The notes under the pieces: generated by a model
What the model was told of the DNA's origin: nothing
Database searches by the model: none
The model's input: the letters and a program-made list of their open reading frames with translations, nothing else
In this document: positions 1 through 13,100 of the stretch, one piece after another
Layout of the letters: each line of letters starts with the position of its first letter
Position numbering within the stretch: the first letter of the stretch is position 1
From: Eubacteriales Family XIII. Incertae Sedis bacterium
GTDB taxonomy: Bacteria; Bacillota; Clostridia; Peptostreptococcales; Anaerovoracaceae
DNA length: 54,932 bases
Assembly (NCBI GenBank): GCA_031256875.1
Contig: JAIRPQ010000006.1
Span: 1 to 54,932, forward strand
Direction: 5' to 3'
Program-made: the position numbers and the translations under genes

Positions 1-774
1 CCCTATCCGAAATCCCTGCGCTTCCCGCTCGTGGACAAGGCCGGCTACGCCGACAACGACGTGCCGTTACAGGTGTTCGTCCCGATAATGGAGAGCATTG
101 CGGCGGGCAACGGCACGCAGAACGTGCTCATGCGCATAGACTGGACCACGCTGGCCTTCGACGACGGCAGCGCCAAGGACGACGACAATAACAACAATAA
201 CAATAACAACAACAACAATAATAACAACAACAATCAGAATCCGGCGCCGAGCGCCGCGAAAACCGATATCGCGCAAGCGACGGTGACGGTGGCCGGCCGG
301 ACAGCCACATGGACGGGCAAGCAAATCAAGCCGGCGGTCACAGTGACACTGGGCGGCAAGACGCTGGCGGCGGGCACGGACTATACCGTGACATATGGCG
401 CGAACAAAAACATAGGCGAGGGCGGCGTGGCCATTAGCGGCGCGGGCGACTACGCGGGCGCTTTGTCCGCCGCGTTCAAAATCCTTCCGCAGAAGGTGAA
501 GCCGGCGAAAGTCACGGCAGCGAAAAAGCAGATAAAAATAACCTGGAAGAAAGCGAAATCAGCGCAGAAACTGACAGGCTACCAAATCCGCTATCGCGCA
601 GCGAACGGCAAATGGAAAACCAAGACGGTGAACGCAAAGAAAACCACGCTGACCATAAAGAGCCTGAAAAAAGGAAAAAAATACCAGGTGCAGATAAGGC
701 CATACAAAAAGATAGGAAAGACAATCTACACAGCCCCCTGGTCAGCAACAAAGAGCAGCGGAAAGGTAAAATAG
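1..774 (+). CDS. C-terminal part of a secreted/surface protein with a poly-Asn linker and a Lys-rich fibronectin type III C-terminal domain (5' truncated by window edge)
   Basis: Frame 1 is open from base 1 (PYPKSLRFPLVDKAGY...). Poly-N linker, then a domain ending ...VKPAKVTAAKKQIKITWKKAKSAQKLTGYQIRYRAANGKWKTKT...YKKIGKTIYTAPWSATKSSGKVK, typical of Fn3. Confidence 0.8.
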   Translation, partial: PYPKSLRFPLVDKAGYADNDVPLQVFVPIMESIAAGNGTQNVLMRIDWTTLAFDDGSAKDDDNNNNNNNNNNNNNNNNQNPAPSAAKTDIAQATVTVAGRTATWTGKQIKPAVTVTLGGKTLAAGTDYTVTYGANKNIGEGGVAISGAGDYAGALSAAFKILPQKVKPAKVTAAKKQIKITWKKAKSAQKLTGYQIRYRAANGKWKTKTVNAKKTTLTIKSLKKGKKYQVQIRPYKKIGKTIYTAPWSATKSSGKVK

Positions 775-806
775 GGAAAGCAAGGCGATTGCAATCCAGC
801 AGACAA

Positions 807-844
807 CAAAGCAATCCGGCAAACACACAAGCCGGATTGCTTTG
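807..844 (+). terminator. Stem-loop, probable transcription terminator
   Basis: Perfect 14-bp inverted repeat CAAAGCAATCCGGC / GCCGGATTGCTTTG with a 10-nt loop, 33 nt after the stop of the preceding CDS. The trailing U-tract is poor. Confidence 0.6.
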
Positions 845-915
845 TCATATGACAAGAAATGACGCCAGCTGGATTCGGTGGCTGGATTCGGGGGCACAGG
901 CGCAGATGCGATTTA

Positions 916-944
916 TTGACTTTGGGCGGCTGGGGGAGTAATAT
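916..944 (+). promoter_or_regulatory. Sigma70-type promoter for the giant surface protein
   Basis: TTGACT - 17 nt - TAATAT. Confidence 0.6.
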
Positions 945-1100
945 GTATGCAGGAGTTAGGACATAACATAGGTGGGGTTTGGTGCTAAGCCTACCCGTTG
1001 GGAGAATTTTGCAGTGCGGCAGGTGATAAATAAAACTTGCCAGAAGGCGCGATGAGGATAAGGTAAGTAGGAAAGGGTGGTCAACATGGCACGGAAATTG

Positions 1101-1144
<44 letters not shown>

Positions 1145-1160
1145 TCTTAGGGAGTATCCA

Positions 1161-4100
1161 ATGAAAAAGAGAATATTTGCCTTGCTGCTGTCGCTCATTA
1201 TGTGCGGCACGATGGTTTTTGGCGGAATGGGTTCAGTGTTCGCGGACGGAGATGCGCAGGAAGCGGCAAAATCGGAAGCCGTAAAGCAGGCTCAGCCGGC
1301 GCAGAGCGTAGCCACCCAAAACGACGCGCAGCAAAATCAAGAAGCTGTGGCCGCGCCGCGGATCGAGGCGGATCCGGACAGGAGGCCCGCGCCGGAGGGA
1401 AGCGCCAGGGCGAAGCGAGAGGAAAGCGAGCGGCATGATGCCAAAGCATCGAAAGACGCTGCCCAGGCGAAGGAAGAGAAACAGCGTGAAGATACCGAAC
1501 AGCAAAAATCGGCGAAGTCCAAAAAGGGCGTCACGTCCGAGTCCCTATCGCCGACGGCCTCGCCGAACAGCGAATGGACGCCGCCGGAAAACACCATTCC
1601 CATTGACTACAGCGGAGCCGGCAGCTTTAGTACGTCGGGCGCCATTGGTTCAGGCGACAATGTGACGGGCAGCTTTAACGATGGCGATGATGACCTGGTG
1701 ACATTCGATTTTTATGGCTTTGTATACAGCATCACGCTGCAAGCCGACAAGTGGTATACCATCAATTATGAAAGCGATGATTTTGACTGCTATCTGTACC
1801 TTATTAACTCAGATGGAAACCTCATCGATACTGATGACGACAGAGGGGTATCTCTGAACTCAAAAATCAGATATAAAAGCGCCGGTGGCGGCACATACTA
1901 CCTGATAGCGACCAGCTTTGATGGCAGAGGGGATGAAGATGGCTGGGCATCTTCGATGGGCGGCGAATACAGCCTTTCTATCTCTGATTCGAACGGTTCT
2001 ATCACCGGTACCGTAACAGCGCCATCGGGCGCACCGCTTGGAAATATACATGCTGTTGCGTTCAAGGCAGAGTTTTACAGCAATAATGGCGATACATGGT
2101 GGGGATGGGAAGAGTATGAAGCTGTCCTTACTGCCGCTGACGGGACATACGGTTTTTTTGGCATGGAGGAAGGTGAGTATTTAGTACAGTTTATAGACTA
2201 CTTCGATGCGGAATATATAAGTGAATATTACAAGGATAGTGGGCGTGCATACTGGAGCAGCGCGGCCACCCGCATAGTGCTGAACGGGGAGTCGATGTCT
2301 CGGACGGATGTCGATAGACAGCTCCAGATCGGAGGCAGCATCTCCGGCAAGGTGACGGGCAACTCGTCGCCGCTGCCCTATGTTGAGGTCTATGTGCAGA
2401 TTTCCGCCGACGACGACTATTACTGGAATTATAGCTACACAGATGAGAATGGCGACTATATTATCAGCGGACTGCCTGCGGGGGAATACACCGTTGAGTT
2501 CTATCCCAATTCCGGCGGATATCTCTGGACACCGTATGACTCGCCTGTCCATGTCGATATGGGAGTCAATACGCCGGACATAAATATCGACATCAGCCGG
2601 AGGGAAAGCGGCGGCACTATATCGGGCAAGGTGCTGAATGCGTCCGGCATCGCACTGAGCGGAGTGTCGGTGACAGCTTATCGCTGGGTAGATGGTTCGG
2701 GCGGCGGCGGCACAGAGCCGCCCACAGAGCCTGGCACAGATCCTGACACTGGCGGCGGCGAGACTGGCGACGGCGACGGCGCTGAGCCGCCCTCTGGCGG
2801 CGGCACTGAGCCGCCGAATCCGCCCACCACGGACCCGCCGAATCCGCCTGATACCACGAATCCCACGAATCCGCCTGACATCAATCCGTCCGGCGACGCT
2901 CCGCCGCAGCCCACTCAAGCGGCTGCCGATACGATCCAGCCACCCGTGGCGTCACCTACCGGCTGGTGGTCTCCCGTCGCTAACACGACTACCGGAAGCG
3001 GGGATACCCTAGGGGAGTATAGCTTAACAGGACTTGATGCCGATGTTGAATACCGCATCGGATACACCGACGACTCAGGCGTTTACAGATCCTGCTATTA
3101 CACGGAAGAGGGCGCAGTTGACACCGCTTATGAGGCTTTGGGCATAGTGCTTCACGATGGCGAGACGGTGACATTGGCGGACATCATATTACAGCCGGAT
3201 GTATTCATCACCGGTACGGTTACGACCGACAGCGCGGTGGATATATATTCCATCTGGATAAATGCCGAATATTATAACAACGAAGATGAATATTGGCAGA
3301 CCGGTGGCCAGACATACTACAACGGCGCCGCTAACGGCCAGTTCCGGATTCGCGGGTTGCGGGAAGGCGTTGGATACAGGCTGACAGTCCAGTACGAAGT
3401 CAGGATCGATGCCTATAACACGAAATATTTCTACGGCTACGTGGACGAGAACGGCAATATTTCCAACGACGGAAGCGAAGCGCAGATTCACGTGATTCCA
3501 CCAGGGGGAACCATTTCGGGCTTGCCCATACATATCGCCCCACCCGTTCAAGACGTTCCGCAGGACGCCCAACCGCTGACGTCGGGCAGCACCGCGTCTG
3601 CGGTTATTGGCAGCGGCGGCGACAAGGCATGGTTCTCATTTACCCCTGACGCGGACGGGTGGTATATTTTCGAATCCATGAACGGCGACGATGGATATGG
3701 CACACAGGGCATTCTATACGGCTCCGAAATGATTGAAGTTGTGAGCGAATACGGCTATGGCACCGACGGTTTCCGCATTCTGCGAAAGCTCGAAGGCGGC
3801 AATACCTACTACTACTCGGCGGCATACACCGATGAAGGGAAGACCGGAAATTATACGGTCGCCCTTAAAGCGGCGGACGGATCTATCTCCGGCCATGTTG
3901 AAAACTCGAGCGGCAACGCTGTGAGAAATGTCTATATCGAAGCGTATTATCTCGCCGGCTCGTATTCAGGGAATTGGAAATATGAGTATGGCATATACGC
4001 CTATACTGACGAAGAAGGCAACTATACAATGGTGGGTCTCGACACCCAAAAGACGTACATGCTAAGGTTCAATTATTGGTATGAAATCGACGGTATACGG

Positions 4101-7100
4101 TATTTGTCCGGATACTATGCGGGAGCCGGCCAATTGCTCGCGCGCACATCGGAGGAGGCCGCACGTATAGATTTCTCGGAAGGCAGTGCCGTGTCGGGCG
4201 CCAATGCCATAATGCAGCGTTCCGCTTCCATAACGATGTCATTCGAGGATGAAAGCGGCCATGATGCGTCCAATGTGGGTTTTGATATATATGTTTGGCA
4301 CGAAAGCGATGATGTTACAGGCGGGTCTTGGCAGATTGATTATGGCCGCAGCAGTAGCTCATTCTTCGATGGAACGCGTACTGTTTATACCGTATCGGAT
4401 CTGGATCCTGAACAGCAGTACCGTCTGCGCGTCAGCTCTTATAGCGGCGAATTTATCTCCGGCTATTATTCCGCGAATGGACTCACCCAAAACATAGACG
4501 ATGCGGACACGCTCGCGTATCAGCCAGGCTCGTACGAAATTTCGCTGGGTACGTTAACGCTCTATCCGTCGAGATTCATAAGGGGTGTGCTGACGGGCGA
4601 GGACGGTCAGCCGATATCCGGCTCGGAAGTGTGCGTCTGGACGCAATACTACGGCTACTGGGCACCAAACAGAAATACCTATTCTCGCTACGACGGCTCC
4701 TATGTTATCTATGATCTTGAGGAGGACATTGACTACCGCATTGAATTTCGCGGCAACGACGACTGTCTGGGCGGATTCTATACATCAGGCGGCATGCTCG
4801 CTGAGGATGTCACAGGTGCGGACAGCGTACGTGCGGGTGTCAGCGCCGCTGCCTCGTATGACGCGGTTCTGCACGCCGCCGCCAAGGTAAGCGGACGCGT
4901 CAGGGATGACAGAGGCGGCGTCACGGGAGCAAGGGTCAGCATTCACGGCGAAGGGTCTTACAGTGACGCATATGCGGATGCGGACGGTTACTATACTATA
5001 GGCAGGCTGCGTCCAGGTACATACACGCTGTATTATTACGGCGATGTAAGACATTTCTTGGGATACCGCACGGCATCAGGGGCGGTCTCCGGCGACGAGC
5101 AGGACGCTGCGCTGATTACTATTTCCGATGACGGCCAAATAGTGCAAGACATCGATGTTTTGGCGGAACGGGGCTCGACGATATCTGGTCACGTCACGGA
5201 CGAATACGGGAACGCGGTCACTGGTGGCTACGTATACGCAGAGAGCGGCAACGGGTCACCAAGCGCTAATATCAATGGTGAGTACGTGATAGGGCCGCTC
5301 CGGACTGATGTCAGCTATGCGCTCCGCTTTGCGGGCAGCTACTCCGGTAGCTATATCGGCGGATACTGGTTCGACGGGGGTCTGGCCGCGGCGAATGCCG
5401 CCGACACGTTCAGCTTTACGGAAGCGGATGACCGAGAGGACATCGATGCCACGCTATACCAGAGCATGGCCGATCCCGAGGTAACGTGGCCGACGCTTCA
5501 AGAGATAACATATGGGCAGACTCTTGCCGAAGCTATCACAAGCAGCGGCTCCGCCATAGGCAGGAACGGCGAAGCGCTCGAAGGTAAATTCGAAATCGCG
5601 GGACTCGGCAATGTTTACGGCGCGTCGGACGGGACGCGCGATATCGCGGTCACTTTCCGTCCACGTGATGTGAGCCATCGGACCGGCAGCACGACGCTCG
5701 CGCTAAAAGTGAACAAGGCCAATCCGGTTGTTTCCGAATGGCCGACGACGGAAAGAACCCTGTATCATACAGGGTTGACGCTCGGAGACATTGAACTGGG
5801 CGGCGGCGAGGCGAGCATACAGGGAGTTTTTTCGTGGCAGACGCCGGAAACAGCTCTCGATGTTCCGGGCGGCAGCTATCCGGTGGTATTCGCTCCGACC
5901 GACTCCGCAAACTATAACAGCGTAACAGGCAGCGTTGCGGCCGAGGTATTCAGTGTGCCCCCACCCGCAGTCATATTCGGCGTGAGCGCGGTGGAGGATG
6001 AGACAGGCATCACCGTCAGCTGGGGTATAGCGGAGGAAGTCTCCACCACGGTATACAAAGTGTACCGCAGGGCGGTGACGGATCCGCCGGCTGACTTTGA
6101 TTTGGTGCAGACCGTGAGCGGCCGCGACACCCAGTCGTGGCGCGATACAGAGGTGGTCAAAGGCACCGTGTACGAATATTATGTCGTAGGAGTGGATCAG
6201 TATGGGCAGGAGGGCCCGCCGTCGAATATGCCGAGAGCTTCTCTCATAGATGACGCCGAAGCGCCCATCATTACGCAGATGCTTCCCAGCGAAGGCATGA
6301 AGCTCAGCGGCATAAGGGAATTTGTTCTGAGCGTATCCGACAATGTGCAGGCTGTTTCGGCGTCTATTCAATACTCCACAGACGGCGGAGTACATTGGAA
6401 CCCTGTAATGGCGGAGAGTCTGGCACCGTCTGGCACGTCCGGCGGAACAGCGACATTCGCCGCGGAGTTCGACACGGCGTCCGTAAGCGATGGAGCGCTT
6501 AGAGTCAGCGCATTCGCCGTGGATGCCGCGGGTAACAGGAGCGTTTCTGCCCAGCGTACATATCTCGTGGACAATACAGGGCCGAGCCAGGTCACCGGTG
6601 TCACGGGCACGGCGTTTTCGACCACCGTTACGCTCGGGTGGGAGGACGTTGCTGACGATGACCGCAGCTATTTCCGCGTTGAGCGCAGAACGGGCGCGGG
6701 CGATTACGTCACCGAGAAAGATGTCTCTGCGCTGGGAACCGCTATCACAGGTCTTGTGCCTGGAACGAGCTACACATGGCGCGTAGTGCCTTACGATGAC
6801 GTGGGGAACAGGGGCATCCCGTCCGAAGATATCACGATCGTAACGGAAGGCGACACGCAGCCGCCTGTCATCAGTAATATCAGCCCGATGCCTGGATACT
6901 TCAATCAGGATTTCAGCGTCGGCGTGACGGCAGAGGATAATTACATTGTTTCCTCCGTCAAGATACAGATATCCACGGATGCCGCAGTATGGACGGATAT
7001 AGATACGCAAGAGTATTCGGACGGGGGGAACGTGCGTACGTTCGAAGCCATAGTCCGGATAGCAAATCTTCCGGATGGCCCGATTTATGTGAGAGGCGTT

Positions 7101-10100
7101 GCAGAGGATGCGAGCGGCAATATCAGCTACACTTCCGGCGACGCGCCATTCACGCAACACATTATCGACAGAACAGCGCCGAGCGCCCCTTCGGGAGTGG
7201 AAGCTTTCGGAGTGAATAGCAGCATCGAGATCAGCTGGGTGGCGCCCGACGGCGATGCGATAGCGTCATATTCGGTTTATAGGGCTGCCTCGGCCGATGA
7301 TGAATTTCAGCTCATGAGGCATGGGAACGCGGCGCTAAACTGGTTCGACACCGTCGTAGATGACGATGTCGTCTACTATTATCGGGTGAAAGCTGTCGAC
7401 ATGGCCGGAAATGAGAGCGATTTTTCGGAAATAGCGGCAGGGCAGACCGAAGCGGACTCCAACGCGCCTACGATAAGCGAACCCTATCCGCCAAACGGAA
7501 GCGTTATAGGCGGTACGGAAAATGTAGTGAGTTTGACGTTCATGGACGATCGTCGTCTCGACTATTACGAAGTGCAGTATTCGAGAAACGGTGGGGAATA
7601 CCGGACGCTGGCCAGCGAGGGGGCTCTCAGGAGCGCATATGCAGGCATAACGGCGGCATTGCCTCTCGCTGAGTTTGAAAGCGGCGACGCCGTCTCGTTG
7701 CTCGCCGTGTGCAAGGATAAAGCCGGTCAGTGGGCGGAAGCCAAGGCGTTCCTCTACATAGTCGATTTGACAGCGCCTTTGGCTGCGAATGCGGCGGCTG
7801 CTTTCGACACGGATCACGCGGTGATTTCATGGACAGGCTATGGCGAGAGCGACCTTGCGGGCTACAACGTATACCGCAAGGATAGCGAGAACGGCGGATA
7901 TATATATGTCGCGCATGTGCCGGCGGAGGACGGCAGGACCGAGTATCTGTATGAAGATAGCGCCATTCCGAAATCCGCAGGAACCAGCATCTATCGCATT
8001 GACGCGATAGATGCGGTCGGCAACGCATCGAGCCGCCAAACCGCGGGGCTTGCATTGCCCGAGCGCGACGCGCCAACGGCGGTCCTCTCGTGCGACAGCG
8101 TGTTGGAAGTCGGCGTCGAATACGTTATAGATGCTTCCATGTCGTATGACAATGGCGGGATAGTGTCCTATTCCATCGATTTTGGCGACGGCTCTGACGT
8201 GGCTGCAACCAACTCCGCTATACACAAATATACGGCGACAGGGACATATACCGTGAGCCTGACCGTGACCGATGAGGACGGGCTGACGGGATCCGCTACG
8301 CAAGTTGTAGAAGTAAAGGAGCGCACTGTGCTTGGCACGGCGCGTATATATGTCAAGAGCGATAGCGGGGCAGCCTTGACCGACGCTCTTGTATACTTCG
8401 ATTTGGGCGGCACAAAGCAGTCCGTCAAAAAGACGAACGGCAGCGGCTATATCGATTTCACCGCTGAGGCCGGCCTTTACCGCACAGGCGCCGTGATTCC
8501 GGATAACCAATGGCTTCCTGCGACGGGCTATGTGAATGTCGCGGCGGGCGACGTGACGGATCTCACCCTTATCCTTGTCAATAAGCCGCTCGTGGAAGGC
8601 CGCTTAGAGACGCACCGCATGACGCTTGATGAAATCGAAGCCGCCGGTATAGACACGAGCGATCCGGCCAACCAGCATATCGTCAAATTTGACGTATATC
8701 TGAAATACGGTTTCGATGCATTGCCGATATACTATAACGAAACAACAGACGAAATTGTTGAGGGAGGTTCATTCACGCATGGCGGGTATCGCTATATCCC
8801 GACGGTAATCCCAGGGCATGGAGGCGGCGGCAGTGGCGACGGCTCAGGCGGTGGCAGCGGTGGCAAATCCTATGCGGTAGGGTACCTGGTGCTGCCTGTC
8901 GAGGTATCGGCCCTCAAAGATTTCTTTAGAATCGATCTTGAGATAATAAATAATGCCCTCCCGCAGTTCAAAATGATAGACAATGCCATTACCCTCAACG
9001 TGCCGGAAGGGTTGACGCTGATGGATGGGCTTGCGGGTTTCAGCGGACGGAATGTTTATCTGTCCGAGATTGCAGGTCAGGAGCAAGCGACTATCTCGTG
9101 GGTACTGCGGGGCGATGAGATTGGCACATACCCGATACACGCCGATTACGGCGGCACCCTGTCGGAATTTGATGTTCCCATCAGCGCACGTTTCTCTGCG
9201 GAGGACGGCATAAAGGTGGAAGCTCTTACCGATGTGGAGGCGCGAGTGGAAGTACCCGAAAGGATGTCTCAAAGCGGCTCCTCGCAGGGCGACGGGAAAT
9301 ACTTATTCAATCTCTCGCTTGTGAATAACAGCGACAGGGAAATATACCTGCCGGATATCAAGATAAGGGAAGTTGACAAGGATAGTGAGGAATATCGCAA
9401 CAACATCGTTCTTGATACCAAGCTGTTCCTGTCCGAGCATTTCGACGCGGAAGGCACAGATATATCCGATACCGGAGCGGCGATTAACTATATTATTGAA
9501 GGAGTGTCCACTGCTTATGAAGGGAAATGGCGAGTGCTGAAGCCCGGCGAAAAAATCACGCAGCACTATCGCCAGAGCGAAGACGACCCACGGAAGATAG
9601 AAGGAGACCTTCAGGAATATTTTTACCGCATGCTGACGGAATCGTACGGCCTTGAAGTGAACATCATCCCGCGAAGCTGGGAATACTTCGAAGCATATAC
9701 GGTCTTGAAGGGCGAGCTCACCGACAGCCTGGACTGGTCGTATGGAATTTTTAGCAAAGATTTGAAAATTTTCGGCAAAACGATAAGCGCTGCGGAATCC
9801 GGTACCACAAGGGCTTCCGGACCGCTGCCTGAAAATCTGGGGACGGGCGCACCGTGGCTTACTCTGCCGGTCCCGTATAACCATATCAGGGTGGAGGCCG
9901 ACGACCTGAATGTCCAGGATGCGACGGGAATCGTTCCAGGGTCAGCTTTCAGTGGCTATACGGCCGTAAGCGAGGCCGCGATAGCCAGGAGCGAACATAG
10001 CGAAGCATATCCGGACAGCATAATGGGCGGGGCATTCAGCGGCTGCACCGCGCTGAAAAAGACGACAGTTCCGGGTGATATTCTGGGTGCGGACATTTTT

Positions 10101-13100
10101 TCAGGATGTACGGGCATCAATGAACTCACCTTGATAAAAGGAGTGGTCACAAAGGAAATGACCGCCTATTTCGCCCCGTTCAAAGACGCGCTTAAAACGC
10201 TCACCGTACGTGGGGCAGGGATTGGTGGATATGCATTCCTTGAGTTCACATCGCTTGAACAGGCGACCATACAGAGCGACATTGGGCCTGATGCTTTTTA
10301 CGGTTGCACAGCCTTAAAGTCCATTGACGTTACCGGCGATATCGGCGGATTCGCTTTCGAGGGCTGCACCGCGCTTGACGAAGCGGTGATAAGTGGAAGC
10401 ATCGGAGAATATTCTTTTATGGGCTGCGAAAACCTCAAATCCGTAGTCCTCAACAATGTGGATTCGATAGGCGATCACGCCTTCTCCGGCTGCGATAGCC
10501 TGAGCGAGCTGTTTGACTACGGTTGGGCTACCGTATACGCGGACGATATTTTGGGCGATTTGCCCGAAGACGAGTCGTTGGTTCTGCATTGTCGCCATAT
10601 GTCTTCGGCGGAGACCTTTGCGGTAAGCTACAATCAGTCGCATTTCAACAATGTGAAGGTCGACTACGTTGATGCGCAGCCGAAGATCAATCCGTTCGAT
10701 ACGAGTGCCCCGATTCCGAAAGATCTTCCTTTCATAGGCGATATGTCTTTCGGAATGGATTTTGATGCCATAGGCATTGAGTATGAAGTCTATGGCGATC
10801 ATTTCAAGATAGGGATAGGCATTTCTCCGGAAGCTTTTGAAGGCGAGAATTGGAACTTGTTCACGAAGTCATTGGAAAACCTGAAGAAAGGCTTTACTCA
10901 GGAGGAGATTCTAAAGCGTTTCCAGACTCGTCACAGTGCCACCTACGGGGCAAAAGTCAAGGGAGATATCAGAGTATGGGGTTATGCGGAAGGGCATTTT
11001 GGAAAAAACGGGCCTGAAATCGATGAGGGAAAAATGGCAATCACGCTCGACCTCGGGGTTGAGCAGGAATGGCAGTACGTATTCTATGTGGTTCCTGTAG
11101 TCGTGAAACTCTCCGTGGAAGCGGATATGGAAGCTTCATTCCCCGTAAAATATGAAAACGGAGAGATAAAAACCGATGCTGAAATCGAACTTGTATTGCC
11201 CAAAATCAGAGGATCCGCCGGCATTGGAGTTGCTTATGTCGCAGATGCTTCTGTCTACGGGCAGGGGCTTAACAGATGGAAATTCGACACCACAGGACTA
11301 AAGGAAGCAGTGCTTGAAGCGGAAATAGGTTTAACATCCCATGTGCTGTTCTTCGAAGGCGATGACGGTCCGCTTCTCTACGGCGGCATCCAGTGGCATC
11401 CGGAATTTAGATCATGGGGCGGGGGATGGTTTGCCGATTTATTTGGAGGCGGCGGCTCCAGATCCGGTACCGCGCCGGCGGCCGTGCCGGAAGGAGACTA
11501 TTCGATCGATGTCTCCGGAATGAATCGCGGTACTGCGGGTGCGAAATCAAGCAAGGCCGCGGAGCGCGAGGGCGGCCTCTCCGCCAAAGACGACGGAACG
11601 GATTCCTCTGAGATGTATATCGGCGTATTCAACAACGCCAAGCCCCAGGTCGCAGTCGCGGACAACGGGCTGAAGATGATGGTGTGGGCTGATACCGTGC
11701 CTTCGCGCAGCATCGGCAACCATACGGCGATAATGTACTCCGTCTCGCAGCCAGGCAGCAAGGAATGGTCAGAGCCGGCCATACTGGAAGATGACGGAAC
11801 AGCCGATTTCAAGCCGAGCGTATCCGCGAGCGGCAATGATATCTACGTTGCGTGGATGGACAGTAACCGAAACGATTTCACCGAAAATGTCACGCTCGAA
11901 GAACTTGCCGCGTCGTGCGAAATCTCCGTAGCGAAGTATTCGGCGGGCAGCAACACCGTTGCGACAGTAAATATGCTCACGGACAACGGCATCGCGGACA
12001 TGACGCCGAAGGTATCGGCCGATGCCGGAGGTTGTTCTATAGCATGGATAGAAAGCGGCAGCAACAACATCGCCGCCAACGAGGGAACCGGCAAAATTAT
12101 GGGTGCTTACTACCAAGGCAACAGCGGCACGGTATGCTCCACGCTGGATTCCTTTACTGGCAAAATGCTCTCGAACCTGGCCGTCGGCAGGTTGGGCAGC
12201 GATGTCTATGCTGCGTATTCCTTCGACCCCGATGCCGATGTTGAGGGAACGCCGGAAGACTCGGAGCTGTTCCTTGCGAGCGTCAGTCCGGCAGGAAGCC
12301 CGATATCTGCCGCGACAGGCCGCCATAATATGTGGGACATGCAGTTTGCCGAAATAGGCGGAACGAGCAAGCTGCTCTGGAATGAAGGCACATCGATTTA
12401 CCAGCTGTATTCTTCAGATTCGGAACCGGAGGCACTTGCGGAAAATCTGGGCGCTATTAGCAGGTTTACCGTTATCAACGGAGCCGATGGGGACCTTCTC
12501 GCTTATCCGGCATACGCGGACGATGCCGGCGATGACAACGAAAATGGCGACATGATGCTCTTGAAGGGTATCGTGCTGAACGGCGAACAGGCGGCAAAGC
12601 CCATTACTCTCACCGAGGAAATGGACGGCTCCGTCAACAGCCTTGCGGGATATTTTGAGGGCGGCTCATACAAATTCATATACGCACTGGGTCGAGTAGA
12701 GATGGACGAAAACAGCATCTCGGAACACACGTCGATAGATATCACGCCGGAAATAAAGCAGCGGAGCTCTCTTGAGATAGACCATGCGGTTTTTGACATT
12801 GATCAGACCGTGGCGCCTGGCAAGACCGCCAATCTGTCCGTGGTGGTAAAGAACACCGGATTCACAGATGAGGCGGGCTTCACCCTGCGTGTCAACAACA
12901 GGTCAGGCAGCCTGATTGCAGAAAAGCCGATAGATACCGCGATCCCGATAGGCGAGAGCGAAACGGTCAGCATCTCCGTTCCAATTCCATTGGATGCCAC
13001 CGCGGGCGAGGAATATGAAGTGCAGGCTATCACGGCCTCCGGCGAGATTGGTTCTCGTACATTCAGCCTGCCGCAGCCGGATATTCAGCTCAAAGTCGAA

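Noticed and set aside
45-233. Minus-strand ORF with poly-Leu (MLLLLLLLLLLLL...)
   Set aside because: Antisense reading of the poly-Asn codon tract.
5703-7160. 485-aa minus-strand ORF inside the giant adhesin
   Set aside because: Shadow of the continuous plus-strand adhesin; no recognisable motif.
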